Part shown: positions 37,783-47,624 of the stretch, piece by piece
How positions within the stretch are numbered: the first letter of the stretch is position 1
Layout of the letters: every line of letters starts with the position of its first letter
NCBI RefSeq assembly: GCF_001995175.1
Contig: NZ_MUKN01000014.1
Coordinates: 1-64,000 of the forward strand
Direction of reading: 5' to 3'
Length of the DNA stretch: 64,000 nt
Source of the DNA: Rathayibacter rhapontici
Lineage (GTDB): Bacteria > Actinomycetota > Actinomycetes > Actinomycetales > Microbacteriaceae
Translations under genes and position numbers: made by a program
Notes under the pieces: model-generated
The model's input: the letters and a program-made list of their open reading frames with translations, nothing else
What the model was told of the DNA's origin: nothing
Database searches by the model: none

Positions 37783-39308
37783 CGTTGCTTCTCCTGGGTC
37801 ATGAGGGTGAGGACCGCCTCGGGGGTCGCCTCGGCGATGGGCAGCTCGCCCGTGATGCGGCCCTCCGACAGCGCGTAGACGCGGTCGCAGATGCCGAGCA
37901 GCTCGGGGAGCTCGGAGGAGATGACGATGATCCCCTTACCCGCCGCCGCCAGCTTGTTGATGATGGTGTAGATCTCGTACTTCGCTCCCACGTCGATGCC
38001 GCGGGTGGGCTCGTCGAGGATCAGGACGTCGGGGTCGGAGTAGATCCACTTCGACAGGACGACCTTCTGCTGGTTGCCGCCCGAGAGCTTGCCGGTCTTG
38101 GCGAGCACGGTCGGCGACTTGATGTTCATGCTGCCGCGGTACTCGTTCGCGACCTCGAACTCGCGGTTGTCGTCGACGAGTCCGCCCTTCGACACCTTCT
38201 CGAGCGAGGCGAGCGAGATGTTCCGCTTGATGTCGTCGATGAGGTTGAGGCCGTAGTGCTTGCGGTCCTCCGTGGCGTAGGCGAGCCCGTGGGCGATCGC
38301 CTCCGACACGTTGCGCATCCTGATCTCCTTGCCGGCCTTGAAGACCTGGCCCGAGATGCGGCTGCCGTAGGAGCGGCCGAAGAGGCTCATCGCGAACTCG
38401 GTGCGACCCGCGCCCATGAGGCCGGCGATGCCGACGATCTCGCCGCGGTGCACCGTGAGGTTCACCTTGTCGACCATGACGCGAGTCGGGTCCTGCGGGT
38501 GGTGAGCGGTCCAGTCCACGACGCGGAGGATCTCCTCGCCGATGTGCGGGGTGTGGTCCGGGTAGCGGTGGTCGAGGTCGCGGCCGACCATGTCCTTGAT
38601 GATCCGGTCCTCGGTCACGTCGTCGTGAGCGATCGTCTCGATCGTCTTGCCGTCGCGGATGACCGTCACGGTGTCCGCGATCTTCTTGATCTCGTTCAGC
38701 TTGTGGCTGATGATCAGCGACGTGATGCCCTGCTCCTTGAGGTGCAGGATCAGGTCGAGCAGGTGGTCCGAGTCCTCGTCGTTGAGCGCCGCGGTGGGCT
38801 CGTCGAGGATGAGCAGCTTGACCCGCTTGGAGAGCGCCTTGGCGATCTCGACGAGCTGCTGCTTGCCGACTCCGATCTCCTGGATCTTCGTCGTGGGGTT
38901 CTCCTTCAGACCCACCCGGGCGAGCAGCGCGGCCGCCTCCTGGTTGGTCTTGTTCCAGTCGATCAGCCCCGCGAATCCGCGGACCTCGTTGCCGAGGAAG
39001 ATGTTCTCGGCGATCGAGAGGTAGGGGCTGAGGGCCAGCTCCTGGTGGATGATGACGATGCCCTTGGCCTCCGAGTCGCGGATGCTGCCGAACTGCATCA
39101 CGTCGCCCTCGAAGACGATGTCGCCCTCGTAGGTGCCGTGCGGGTAGACCCCGGACAGGACCTTCATCAGCGTCGACTTGCCGGCGCCGTTCTCGCCGCA
39201 GATCGCGTGCACCTCGCCGCGCGCGGCGTTCAGGGTCACGTCCTGCAGCGCTTTGACACCCGGGAACGTCTTGGTGATCCCGCGCATCTCGAGAATGTTG
39301 GTGCTCAC
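37779..39308 (-). CDS. mmsA: Multiple-monosaccharide ABC transporter ATPase (MmsA/GguA type)
   Basis: A 509-residue double ATPase of the sugar CUT2 family. The first half has Walker [10 protein letters not shown], a [13 protein letters not shown] signature and Walker [13 protein letters not shown]. The second half has the usual degenerate Walker [10 protein letters not shown], an intact LSGGNQQKV and [19 protein letters not shown]. It energises uptake through MmsB. About 400 bp separate it from the upstream binding-protein gene, filled by a hairpin array. Confidence 0.93.
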   Translation of the reverse strand: MSTNILEMRGITKTFPGVKALQDVTLNAARGEVHAICGENGAGKSTLMKVLSGVYPHGTYEGDIVFEGDVMQFGSIRDSEAKGIVIIHQELALSPYLSIAENIFLGNEVRGFAGLIDWNKTNQEAAALLARVGLKENPTTKIQEIGVGKQQLVEIAKALSKRVKLLILDEPTAALNDEDSDHLLDLILHLKEQGITSLIISHKLNEIKKIADTVTVIRDGKTIETIAHDDVTEDRIIKDMVGRDLDHRYPDHTPHIGEEILRVVDWTAHHPQDPTRVMVDKVNLTVHRGEIVGIAGLMGAGRTEFAMSLFGRSYGSRISGQVFKAGKEIRMRNVSEAIAHGLAYATEDRKHYGLNLIDDIKRNISLASLEKVSKGGLVDDNREFEVANEYRGSMNIKSPTVLAKTGKLSGGNQQKVVLSKWIYSDPDVLILDEPTRGIDVGAKYEIYTIINKLAAAGKGIIVISSELPELLGICDRVYALSEGRITGELPIAEATPEAVLTLMTQEKQR

Positions 39309-39364
39309 TACGCCTCACTCCTTCAGGGAGCCGGGCCCCCTCTCGGGGACCCGGCTCGGATCGT

Positions 39365-39640
39365 TCAGTACCGACTCGCGACCCGCACCCTCTCGGGCAC
39401 CGATCCGGTCACGGCCCCTCGGGGGAGGCCTCGCTCGCTTCCACGCCTCCTATAAGAGGAGTGACGCGTCCGTTCCTCCCGCAGAGAGGAAGTCCCCGTC
39501 GGCTCTTCCTCAGAAGGCCTGACGGTGATCTCTCTCCGTGAGGGCGTCCGCGGCTGCTCCTCCTCCGGGAGGGCTGTCGCGGAGCTCCTCCTCCGGGAGG
39601 GCGGTCGCGGTTCTCGGTGGGGTGAGCTGCAAGGCGGAGG
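39365..39640. repeat. Tandem array of 28-30-bp hairpin units between the sugar-binding-protein and ATPase genes
   Basis: About eight degenerate units, each a small stem such as CTCCTCC-TCC-GGGAGG followed by a GTCGCGG-like spacer. The two best copies (near 39553-39608) are 28 bp apart and nearly identical; others include CCTCCTATAAGAGGAG and TTCCTCCCGCAGAGAGGAA. It occupies the ~400-bp gap inside the operon. Multiple stem-loops here could protect the binding-protein mRNA from 3' decay and lower ATPase/permease expression. No gene is seen in this gap. Confidence 0.75.
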
Positions 39641-39707
39641 AGGGCGCGATACCGGAGGTATCGCAACCGACGACAACGCCGCAGATCACCCCACCGAGGT
39701 TCGCGAT

Positions 39708-40838
39708 CTAGCCGTTGATTTCGGCGTCGGTGTAGTAGCCGCCGTCGACCAGGACCGACTCGATGTCGTCCTTGGTCACGATGACGGGCTCGAGCAGGTA
39801 CGACGGGACGACCTTCTCGCCGTTGTCGTAGGTCTCGGTGTCGTTGACCTCGGGCTCGGTGCCCTCGAGGACGGCCTGCGCCATGGTGACGGCCTCGGCC
39901 GCGAGCTCGCGGGTGTCCTTGTAGATGGTCGCGTACTGCTCACCCGAGATGATCGCCTTGACCGAGTCGAGCTCGGCGTCCTGGCCGGTGATGATCGGGA
40001 AGTCGGTTCCGACGGTGTAGCCGGCGTCGGTCAGGGCCGAGATGATGCCGCGGCTGAGGCCGTCGTAGGGCGAGAGGACGCCCTGGACCTGGGATCCGTC
40101 GGAGTACGACTTGGTCAGGATGTCCTCCATGCGGCTCTGGGCGACCTCGGGGTCCCAGCGCAGCGTGGCGACGGTGGTGAACTCGGTCTCGTCGCTCTTG
40201 ACGACGAGGGTGCCGTCGTCCATGAAGGGCTTGAGGGTGTCCATCGCGCCGTTGAAGAAGAACGTGGCGTTGTTGTCGTCGGGGCTTCCGGCGAACAGCT
40301 CGATGTTGAACGGGCCGGCCGGCGCGTCGGCGGCGGGGGCTCCGGTCAGGTCGGTCAGGCCCAGGCCCGCGAGGAGCGAGGTGGCCTGCTGCACGCCGAC
40401 CTTGTAGTTGTCGAAGGTCGCGTAGTAGTCGACGTTGGCCGAGTCGCGGATGAGGCGGTCGTAGGCGATGACCGGGATGTCGTTCGCGGCCGCCTCCTCG
40501 AGCACGCTCGTGAGGGTGGTGCCGTCGATCGAGGCGATGATCAGGGCCTTGGCGCCCTTGGTGATCATGTTCTCGAGCTGCGAGACCTGGGTGGGGATGT
40601 CGTCCTCGGCGTACTGCAGGTCGACCTCGTAGCCGGCCTCCTCGAGCTGCGACTTGACGTTGTCGCCGTCGGCGATCCAGCGCTCGGAGGACTTCGTCGG
40701 CATCGCGACGCCGACCAGTCCGCCTTCGCCGCCGCCGTCGCCGCTGCCCGAGTCGCCGCCGCTGGAGCAGGCTGCGAGGGAGAGGATCATCGCTCCGCCG
40801 GCGAGGCCGGCGAGGAGGGAGCGCTTCATAGTGGTCAC
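39708..40838 (-). CDS. ChvE-like sugar-binding lipoprotein of the monosaccharide ABC transporter
   Basis: A 376-residue periplasmic-binding-protein type 1 lipoprotein. Leader with lipobox LSLAACSS, a Gly/Ser linker, then [49 protein letters not shown] and [14 protein letters not shown], as in ChvE/MmsE proteins that bind several aldoses. GTG 40838 was chosen because GAAGGA lies 6 nt upstream; an ATG three codons later (40829) is the alternative. It is the first gene of the transporter operon, behind two LacI-type operators. Confidence 0.9.
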   Translation of the reverse strand: MTTMKRSLLAGLAGGAMILSLAACSSGGDSGSGDGGGEGGLVGVAMPTKSSERWIADGDNVKSQLEEAGYEVDLQYAEDDIPTQVSQLENMITKGAKALIIASIDGTTLTSVLEEAAANDIPVIAYDRLIRDSANVDYYATFDNYKVGVQQATSLLAGLGLTDLTGAPAADAPAGPFNIELFAGSPDDNNATFFFNGAMDTLKPFMDDGTLVVKSDETEFTTVATLRWDPEVAQSRMEDILTKSYSDGSQVQGVLSPYDGLSRGIISALTDAGYTVGTDFPIITGQDAELDSVKAIISGEQYATIYKDTRELAAEAVTMAQAVLEGTEPEVNDTETYDNGEKVVPSYLLEPVIVTKDDIESVLVDGGYYTDAEING

Positions 40839-40899
40839 TGTGATTCCTTCGTCATTGAATGCAGTGGGAGGGGCCGCTCCCGGATGCGGGGCGGGGATG

Positions 40900-40924
40900 T
40901 GAGCGCTCATGTGAGCGATCACAT
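40900..40924. promoter_or_regulatory. Two adjoining LacI-family operators before the sugar transporter operon
   Basis: A perfect palindrome TGAGCGCTCA (40900-40909) adjoins ATGTGAGCGATCACAT (40909-40924), whose 6-bp arms are perfect. Both carry the TGAGCG half-site. They lie between the LacI regulator gene and the operon it probably controls. Confidence 0.6.
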
Positions 40925-40933
40925 GGAGTGATG

Positions 40934-42043
40934 CTAGACCCGCGGATCGCTTTCGTGCCACCGGGAAAGTTGCGACTCGGTAACGGCACGTCCGGAGGGA
41001 CGCTCTGCGACGCCCACCGGGCGCAGGGTGCGGGGTACCGCGGTGGACCCCCGTACGACCAGCTGCGGCTCGATGGGCGCCGCCGGGTCCGGCCGCTCGC
41101 CCTCGATCAGGCTGAGCAGCGTCGCCATGCAGCGGCGGCCCAGCTCGGCGAAGTCCTGGCGCACGCTCGTGAGCGGCGGCCAGTAGAACGCGGCCTCGGG
41201 GATGTCGTCGTAGCCGATCACGCTGACGTCCTCGGGCACGCGGACCCCGCGCTCGTGGAACGCGCTCAGCAGGCCCAGCGCCATCTGGTCGTTCGCGGCG
41301 AAGACGGCGGTGAAGTCGAGGAAGCGGGAGAGCTCCAGGCCCACGCGGTGGCCCCGCTCCGCGCTCCAGTCGCCCAGGAGCGGCGGCCGCATCGCGATGT
41401 CGCGGTCGTCGAGCTCGGCCAGGAAGCCGCGCATCCGCGCCTCCGCCTCGATCCAGTCCTGGGGGCCTGCCAGGTGCACGATCTCGGTGTGCCCGAGGTC
41501 GATCAGGTGCGCGGTGGCCAGGCGCGCCCCCGCCATCTGGTCGACGTAGAGCGCGTCGTCGCGGGAGTCGTCCGAGGTCTGCAGGGTCACGTGGGGGATC
41601 CGCAGCGCGGCTCCCGAGAGGATGTCGAACACGCGGATCTGGGGCGCGATGACCACGAGACCCTCGACCGCCTGGTTCAGCAGGTGGCGGATCCCCGCCT
41701 GGATCGACTCGCCGTCGGTGCCGTCGACGTTGGCGGTGACGACGAGGTAGCCGGCGTCGCGCGCGGCGACCTCGATCGCCTGGATGCTGGACGCCGGGCC
41801 GTACTGGAGGCTCTGCGAGGACAGCACGCCGATGGTGCGCGTGCGGCTGGTGACCAGCGCGCGGGCGGCGAGGTTGGGCCGGTAGTCGAGCTCCGACATC
41901 ACGGCGAGGACGCGGCGCTTGGTCTCGGCGCGCAGGCTCGGGTGGTCGTTCAGGACGCGCGAGACGGTCTGGTGCGAGACCCCGGCGGCGCGCGCGACGT
42001 CGTAGATGCTGGGAGCCCGGGGCGCGGGCTTGTCTTCCGGCAT
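40934..42043 (-). CDS. LacI-family regulator of the monosaccharide transporter operon
   Basis: A 369-residue repressor. Residues 12-32 form the LacI helix-turn-helix [20 protein letters not shown] with the ND hinge that follows; the rest is a type-1 periplasmic-binding fold ([60 protein letters not shown]). It is transcribed in the same direction as the transporter operon and separated from it only by the two operators, so it is the likely local regulator. The inducer is presumably a transported sugar. Confidence 0.9.
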   Translation of the reverse strand: MPEDKPAPRAPSIYDVARAAGVSHQTVSRVLNDHPSLRAETKRRVLAVMSELDYRPNLAARALVTSRTRTIGVLSSQSLQYGPASSIQAIEVAARDAGYLVVTANVDGTDGESIQAGIRHLLNQAVEGLVVIAPQIRVFDILSGAALRIPHVTLQTSDDSRDDALYVDQMAGARLATAHLIDLGHTEIVHLAGPQDWIEAEARMRGFLAELDDRDIAMRPPLLGDWSAERGHRVGLELSRFLDFTAVFAANDQMALGLLSAFHERGVRVPEDVSVIGYDDIPEAAFYWPPLTSVRQDFAELGRRCMATLLSLIEGERPDPAAPIEPQLVVRGSTAVPRTLRPVGVAERPSGRAVTESQLSRWHESDPRV

Positions 42044-42147
42044 CGGGGCACCGTGGCTCTCTGTGATCGGCGGCGCCCTGTCGCAGGGACCGTCCGAGCC
42101 CGCGTCAGCGCGGGACCCGCCCGTCCGCGGGCGCGTGTGAGCACACC

Positions 42148-43191
42148 TTACGTCGCTCGGGGCCCCGGAGTGCTCGCTCGCAGGACCACCGAGGTCGCGA
42201 CGGGCTCGGCGGGAGCGTCGTCGTCGCCGAGCGCGACGGCGAGGGAGCGCTCGCCCAGCTCGCGCAGCGGCACGGCCACGGTGGTGAGCGCGGGGTGCAC
42301 GTCGCGCACCGTGGGGATGTCGTCGAAGCCCGCGACGCCGAGGTCGGCGCCCGGCTCGATCCCGGCCGCGCGCAGGGCGGAGGAGACGCCCATCGCCATC
42401 ACGTCGCTCACCGCGAAGACGAGGTCGATCTCGTCGCGGTGCTCCGCGATCAACCGGGTGGCGCCGTCGAATCCGCCGTCGCGCGAGAACGGCGCCTCGA
42501 CGACGAGGGCGTCGTCGAGGGCGATGCCGTGCGCCTCGAGCCCCTCGCGGAACCCCTGCACGCGGTCGTGCGACGTGAGGATCGCGGGGCTGCCGGAGAC
42601 GACTCCGAAGCGCCGGTAGCCCTGCTCGACGAGGGCCTCGGCGAGCGCTCGCGCACCCGCGCGGTTGTCCAGCACGACGGTCGGGAACGGCAGGCCGCCC
42701 TGGCTGATCAGCACGACCCGACCGCCGGCGTCCTCGAACGACGTGAGCTCGGCGATGAGCGCGTCGCGCTCGTCCTCGCCGGCGAAGCGGCTGCCCGCCA
42801 GGATCATCACCCGCGGCCGCGCGCCGCGCAGGGCGCGCACGATGGCGAGCTCCCGAGCGGAGTCGCGGCCGGTGACGGCCATCGTGACGACGAGGCCGAG
42901 CTGCTCCGCCGCTCCGGCGACGCCCGCGGCGATGGTCGAGAAGTAGGGGTCGGCGATGTCGCTCACGATCAGGGCGACCGTGCTGGTCGAGCCCTTGGCG
43001 ACGGCCTGGGCCGAGAGGTTGGGGGAGTAGCCCAGGCGCTGCGCTGCCGCGAGCACGCGGACGCGGTACTCCTCGGCGACCTTGCGCTGACTGCCGTTCA
43101 GCGACCGGGAGGCGGTGGCGAGCGAGACTCCGGCTTCGCGCGCGACGTCGTGGAGGGTCACTCCGGAGCTGCGTCCTGATCGTGTCGGCAC
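42148..43191 (-). CDS. LacI-family transcriptional regulator
   Basis: A 347-residue repressor with N-terminal helix-turn-helix VTLHDVAREAGVSLATASRS (residues 10-29) and a ligand-binding domain (TVALIVSDIADPYFSTIAAG, FAVSDVMAMGVSSALRAAG, VAGFDDIPTVRDVHPALTTV). GTG 43191 was chosen because the HTH begins ten residues later and GAAGG lies upstream; the longer open frame is not similar to anything. Its target is unclear. Several short GC hairpins (for example CCCGCG-TCAG-CGCGGG at 42099) follow its stop. Confidence 0.88.
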   Translation of the reverse strand: MPTRSGRSSGVTLHDVAREAGVSLATASRSLNGSQRKVAEEYRVRVLAAAQRLGYSPNLSAQAVAKGSTSTVALIVSDIADPYFSTIAAGVAGAAEQLGLVVTMAVTGRDSARELAIVRALRGARPRVMILAGSRFAGEDERDALIAELTSFEDAGGRVVLISQGGLPFPTVVLDNRAGARALAEALVEQGYRRFGVVSGSPAILTSHDRVQGFREGLEAHGIALDDALVVEAPFSRDGGFDGATRLIAEHRDEIDLVFAVSDVMAMGVSSALRAAGIEPGADLGVAGFDDIPTVRDVHPALTTVAVPLRELGERSLAVALGDDDAPAEPVATSVVLRASTPGPRAT

Positions 43192-43354
43192 AGGCGCGTC
43201 CCTTCGGTCCCGGTCATTCTGGCACAGGGGGTGCGCGCGGGCCGGGAGCCGTGGCCCTGCGCCGAGGGAACCCTCGATCGTCGAGACCGCCCGGTGCGGC
43301 GGGCTCCCTCGACGGTCCAGGATTCCCCGGATGCGCGGCGGGTAGCGTGGACGG

Positions 43355-44005
43355 ATGCGCCTGATCCTCATCCGCCACGGCCAGACGCCCTCGAACGTCG
43401 CCGGGCTCCTCGACACCCGCATCCCCGGACCCGGGCTGACCGAGCTCGGACGCACGCAGGCGGAGCTGCTGCCCGAGACGCTCGCCGGCGAGGGCATCGG
43501 CGCGCTCTACGTCTCGACGATGCGGCGCACGCACGAGACGGCGGCACCGCTCGCCGCGGCCCTGGGGCTCGAGCCGATCGAGCGCGACGGGATCTGCGAG
43601 ATCGCGGCCGCCGGTCTCGAGATGCGCGGCGACGAGGCCGCGGTCGAGGAGTACATGGGCACCGTGTTCCGCTGGGCCGGCGGCGAGACGGGCCTGCAGC
43701 TGGCCGGCGGCGAGACGGGTGAGGGGTTCGCGGCGCGGTACGACTCCGTCGTCGCGGAGGCGGAGTCGTCGGGGCACGGCACGGTCGCGCTGGTCAGCCA
43801 CGGAGCGGCGATCCGCTGCTGGGCGGGGCTGCGCTCGAAGGATCTCGATGCGCGCTTCATCGCCGATCACCTGCTCGACAACACGGGCGTCGTCGTGCTC
43901 GTCGGCGGCGGTTCGGAGTGGGTCCTCGAGTCGTGGCAGGGCGAGCCGGTGAGCGGGGTGGGCGCGGCCGCTCCCTCCGGTCCCTCGGGGGACACGACAG
44001 CCTGA
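43355..44005 (+). CDS. Histidine phosphatase family protein
   Basis: A 216-residue phosphoglycerate-mutase-like phosphatase. The catalytic His is in LILIRHGQTPSN, the second conserved Arg in YVSTMRRTHETAAPLA, and the second His in VALVSHGAAIRCW. The physiological substrate is unknown. A TAGCGT -10-like box lies 6 nt before the ATG, so the mRNA is probably leaderless. Confidence 0.87.
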   Translation: MRLILIRHGQTPSNVAGLLDTRIPGPGLTELGRTQAELLPETLAGEGIGALYVSTMRRTHETAAPLAAALGLEPIERDGICEIAAAGLEMRGDEAAVEEYMGTVFRWAGGETGLQLAGGETGEGFAARYDSVVAEAESSGHGTVALVSHGAAIRCWAGLRSKDLDARFIADHLLDNTGVVVLVGGGSEWVLESWQGEPVSGVGAAAPSGPSGDTTA

Positions 44006-44008
44006 TCC

Positions 44009-44036
44009 GGAGCGGCGGTCGGTTTTCCGCGGCTCC
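44009..44036 (+). terminator. Probable terminator after the histidine phosphatase gene
   Basis: GGAGCGGCGG / CCGCGGCTCC, a 10-bp stem with one mismatch and an 8-nt loop containing TTTT, just after the stop codon. Confidence 0.5.
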
Positions 44037-44432
44037 TCCGATAACGATCGCGCAACGAAGAGAAATCGCTGCTGACCGGCAGTTCTGCTGCGCGGATGCC
44101 GACGGGGCCGTGCGGTTCCGCCGCTCTTCCAATCGTCGGACATTTGCCGGATCGGGGGTCCGCGGCTACCGTGGACGGCGGTCTTCGAGACCCCGATGAA
44201 CCGGTCCGCGCCCGCGCCCCGTCCTCCGTGACGGCGAGCCGCGAGCGTACGGTCAGCGGGAGCGGAGGCGGCCCCGAGGCCGCCTCGGACACACCCCGGA
44301 CGCCTCCATCCCCCGCTCGCGACGCGCGGCGGGCAGCACGCGGAGGCTCGTGCCGGGGAGTCCCACGCGCCCCGACCCGGCACCACGAGATGAGAGAGCG
44401 CGGGATCCGTCCCGCGCCCCGACGGAGCGTAC
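44037..44432. other. Intergenic region upstream of the glycine betaine transporter
   Basis: About 400 bp with no supported gene. It starts with a relatively AT-rich stretch (44041-44085) that may hold promoter elements for the osmoprotectant operon. No clear operator palindrome or riboswitch fold was recognised; open frames here appear to be shadows. Confidence 0.4.
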
Positions 44433-45800
44433 GTGCAGCAGAACCAGAACGACATCAGCGAGCCCGCGGGCGGAGTGGTCCTCGAGGACCTCGCCGTCCC
44501 CGCCCTCGAAGCGAGAGGGCTGTTCAAGGTCTTCGGACGCCGTCCGGACGAGGTGGTGAGGCGTCTGCGGGCGGGAGCCGACCGGGGCGACCTCAGCGCC
44601 TCCGGGACCGCGGCGGTGATCGACGCCTCGTTCGCCGTGCGCCGCGGCGAGATCTTCGTGGTGATGGGGCTCTCGGGCTCCGGCAAGTCGACGTTGATCC
44701 GCATGCTTAACGGCCTGCAGGAGCCGACGGCGGGCGAGGTCCTGATCGACGGGTCCAGCATCACGGGAGTGCCGGAGGCGGAGCTGCGGCGCGTGCGCCG
44801 CACCTCCGTCTCGATGGTGTTCCAGCACTTCGCGCTGCTGCCGCACCGCACGGTGCTCGACAACGTCGCCTACCCGCTCGAGATCCAGGGAGTGCCGGTC
44901 CAGGAGCGGCGCGAGCGCGCACTGCTCGCCGTCGAGCGCGCCGGACTCGCCGGCTGGCACGACAAGACGCCCGACGAGCTCTCGGGAGGCATGCGCCAGC
45001 GCGTCGGCCTCGCCCGCGCGCTCGCGGCCGACACCGGCATCGTCCTGATGGACGAGGCGTTCTCGGCGCTCGACCCGCTCATCCGCCGCGAGATGCAGGA
45101 GCAGCTGATCGAGCTGCAGCAGGAGCTCGGGAAGACGATCGTCTTCATCACCCACGACCTCAACGAGGCGATGCTCCTCGGCGACCGCATCGCGGTCATG
45201 CGCGACGGCCGCATCGTGCAGATCGGGACCCCGGAGGAGATCCTCACCGACCCGGCGAACGACTACGTCGCCCAGTTCGTCCAGGACGTCGACCGCGCGC
45301 GCGTGCTCACCGCCGCCGCGGTGATGGAGCCGCCGCGCTCCGTCGTCACCCTCGCCGCAGGACCGCGCGCCGCGCTGCGCGGGATGCGCGACCTGCAGAC
45401 GTCCGCGGCGTTCGTGGTCGGCGCCGGACGCCGCCTGCTGGGCACCGTCCGCGACCGCGATGTGATGGGGCAGGTGCGCCGGAGCGAGGTCGACCTCGCG
45501 GCCGTCGTCACCTCGGCCGTCGTCACGGTCGGCCCGGACACCGCGCTGAGCGAGATCATCGAGCCCGCCGTCGAGTCGGAGCTGCCCGTCGCCGTCGTCG
45601 ACGCGAGCGGACGGCTGCTCGGAGCGATCCCGCGGGTCACCCTGCTGGCCGCGCTCGGCAACATCGGCGCGCACACCGGGGAGCAGCCGGTGATCGAGCC
45701 GCCGGCGACGATCCCGACCGATCTCGTCACCGCGACCCTGCACGCGACGGGCGGTCCCGTCGACGACGCCGTCCTCGCGAGAGAGGGGGGAGTGCGATGA
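44433..45800 (+). CDS. Glycine betaine/proline ABC transporter ATPase
   Basis: A 455-residue ProV/OpuAA-type ATPase. Walker A GLSGSGKST, signature LSGGMRQRVGLARALAADT, Walker B IVLMDEAFSAL, and the family stretch KTIVFITHDLNEAMLLGDRI. The C-terminal ~130 residues are a tandem CBS region (AFVVGAGRRLLGTVRDRDVM, ESELPVAVVDASGRLLGAIP) that in relatives senses ionic strength. GTG start with ACGGAG upstream. Its stop overlaps the permease start (ATGA). Confidence 0.92.
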   Translation: MQQNQNDISEPAGGVVLEDLAVPALEARGLFKVFGRRPDEVVRRLRAGADRGDLSASGTAAVIDASFAVRRGEIFVVMGLSGSGKSTLIRMLNGLQEPTAGEVLIDGSSITGVPEAELRRVRRTSVSMVFQHFALLPHRTVLDNVAYPLEIQGVPVQERRERALLAVERAGLAGWHDKTPDELSGGMRQRVGLARALAADTGIVLMDEAFSALDPLIRREMQEQLIELQQELGKTIVFITHDLNEAMLLGDRIAVMRDGRIVQIGTPEEILTDPANDYVAQFVQDVDRARVLTAAAVMEPPRSVVTLAAGPRAALRGMRDLQTSAAFVVGAGRRLLGTVRDRDVMGQVRRSEVDLAAVVTSAVVTVGPDTALSEIIEPAVESELPVAVVDASGRLLGAIPRVTLLAALGNIGAHTGEQPVIEPPATIPTDLVTATLHATGGPVDDAVLAREGGVR

Positions 45801-47543
45801 TCCGCCTGCCCCTGGGCGACGCCGTCGAGAACGGCATCGACGCCCTGACGAGCACCTTCCAGCCCGTCTTCGACCTGATCAGGACCGTCTTCGGCGCGCT
45901 CTACGACGGCGTGGACGTCGTGCTCGCCACCCCGCCCTTCTGGGTGATCATCGCGTTCCTCGCGGTGCTCGCCTACGCCGCGCGCGGCTGGATCCTCGCG
46001 ATCGGCACCGCGGTCGGACTGCTGGTCGTCGTGAGCGTGGACCAGTGGGAGAACGCGATGGACTCGCTCGCGCTGGTGCTCGTCGCCTCCGTGATCGCCA
46101 TCGCGCTGAGCGTGCCGCTGGGCGTGCTCGCCGCGCGCAACCGGACGGCGTCGACGATCATCCGCCCGGTGCTCGATCTGATGCAGACGATGCCGGCGTT
46201 CGTGTACCTGATCCCGGCGCTGATCTTCTTCCGCGTCGGAGTCGTGCCGGGCATCGTCGCGACCATCGTGTTCGCGATGGCGCCGGGAGTGCGCCTGACC
46301 GAGCTGGGCATCCGCGGAGTCGACCCCGAGCTCGTCGAGGCGGGCGAGGCGTTCGGCTCCTCGAAGTGGCGGATCCTGCGCCAGATCCAGCTGCCGCTCG
46401 CGCTGCCGTCGATCCTGGCCGGTCTGAACCAGGTGATCATGCTGTCGCTCTCGATGGTGGTCATCGCGGGCATCGTCGGGGCCGGGGGACTGGGCGGCGA
46501 CGTGGTCGCGAGCCTGAACCGGATCGACGTCGCGCTCGGGTTCGAGGCGGGGATCTCGGTCGTGATCCTCGCGATCGTGCTCGACCGGATGACGGGGGCG
46601 CTGGGGAAGCCCTGGCCCGCCCGCGCCGCCCGCGCGGCCAGTCGCCGCGCCGTGGTCCTGACCCGCTCGGCCGTCGCCGCCGTCTCGATCGCCGTCGTGG
46701 CCTCCCTCGGCGCCTCGGCCGTCGCGGGGCCGGCGAGCACCGCCTCCGTCGACAACGGCGACCGCACCGACGTGCGCCTGGCGGTGTTCCAGGGCTGGGA
46801 CGAGGGCATCGCCGTGTCGGCGCTCTGGGGTGCCGTGCTCGAGGAGCAGGGCTACGACGTCGAGCTCTCGGACATCGACGTGGCACCCGCTTCGCGGGGC
46901 TCGCGGCCGGGAGCTACGACCTGGCATTGGACACCTGGCTGCCGACCACGCACGGCAGCTACCTCGAGCGGTACGGCGACGACCTCGTCGACCTGGGCGC
47001 CTGGAACGACGAGGCGAAGCTGACCATCGCGGTCAACGAGGACGCTCCGATCGACACCCTCGAGGAGCTCGCCGCCAACCCGGACGCGTCGGCAACCGGC
47101 TGATCGGCATCGAGCCGGGCTCGGGGCTGAACACCGTCACGACCGAGGAGGTCATCCCCGGGTACGGCCTGGAGGGGATGGAGTACCTGACGTCGTCGAC
47201 GCCGGCGATGCTGCAGGAGCTCGAGACCGCGACGGCGAACGGCGAGGACATCGCGGTGACGCTCTGGCGCCCGCACTGGGCCTACGACGCGTTCCCGGTG
47301 AAGGACCTCGAGGACCCGAAGGGCCTGCTCGGCGAGGCCGAGGACATCCACTCGTTCGGCTCGAGCTCCTTCGAGGGCGATTTCCCGACGCTGAGCAGCT
47401 GGATGCGCGACTTCCGGATGGACTCCGAGACGCTCTACTCGCTTGAGAACGCGCTGTTCAACGACGGCGCCGACGACCGCGACGCGGCGCTCGCGGCCTG
47501 GATGGACGAGAACCGCGAGTACGTGGATTCGATGACGTCCTGA
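45797..47543 (+). pseudogene. Glycine betaine transporter permease fused to substrate-binding domain (two frameshifts)
   Basis: About 582 residues when corrected. The N-terminal part is a ProW/OpuAB permease with about six helices (LALVLVASVIAIALSVPLGV, MQTMPAFVYLIPALIFFRVG, EAGEAFGSSKWRILRQIQLP). The C-terminal part is an OpuAC-type binding domain (SYDLALDTWLPTTHGSYLER, AVTLWRPHWAYDAFPVKDLE with the Trp box for betaine). Such fusions tether the receptor to the transporter. The frame breaks near 46889 (CCCGCTTC, expected CCCGGCTTC) and near 47088 (GCGTCGG, expected GCGGTCGG). Both are single-base losses, so the gene is probably intact in the cell. Confidence 0.87.
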
Positions 47544-47555
47544 CCTCGGCTGCCC

Positions 47556-47618
47556 CCGCGAGATGCCACTCCGGTTCGCGACACGCCGTCGAAGGCGTAC
47601 CGGAGTGGCATCTCGCGG
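47556..47618. terminator. Long perfect hairpin, bidirectional terminator
   Basis: Perfect 20-bp arms (47556-47575 and 47599-47618) starting CCGCGAGATGCCACTCCGGT, with an inner ACGCC-GTCGAA-GGCGT stem in the 23-nt loop. It lies between the convergent betaine-transporter and xylB genes. The stem is longer than most terminators here and may be a dispersed element. Confidence 0.82.
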
Positions 47619-47624
47619 ACGGCG

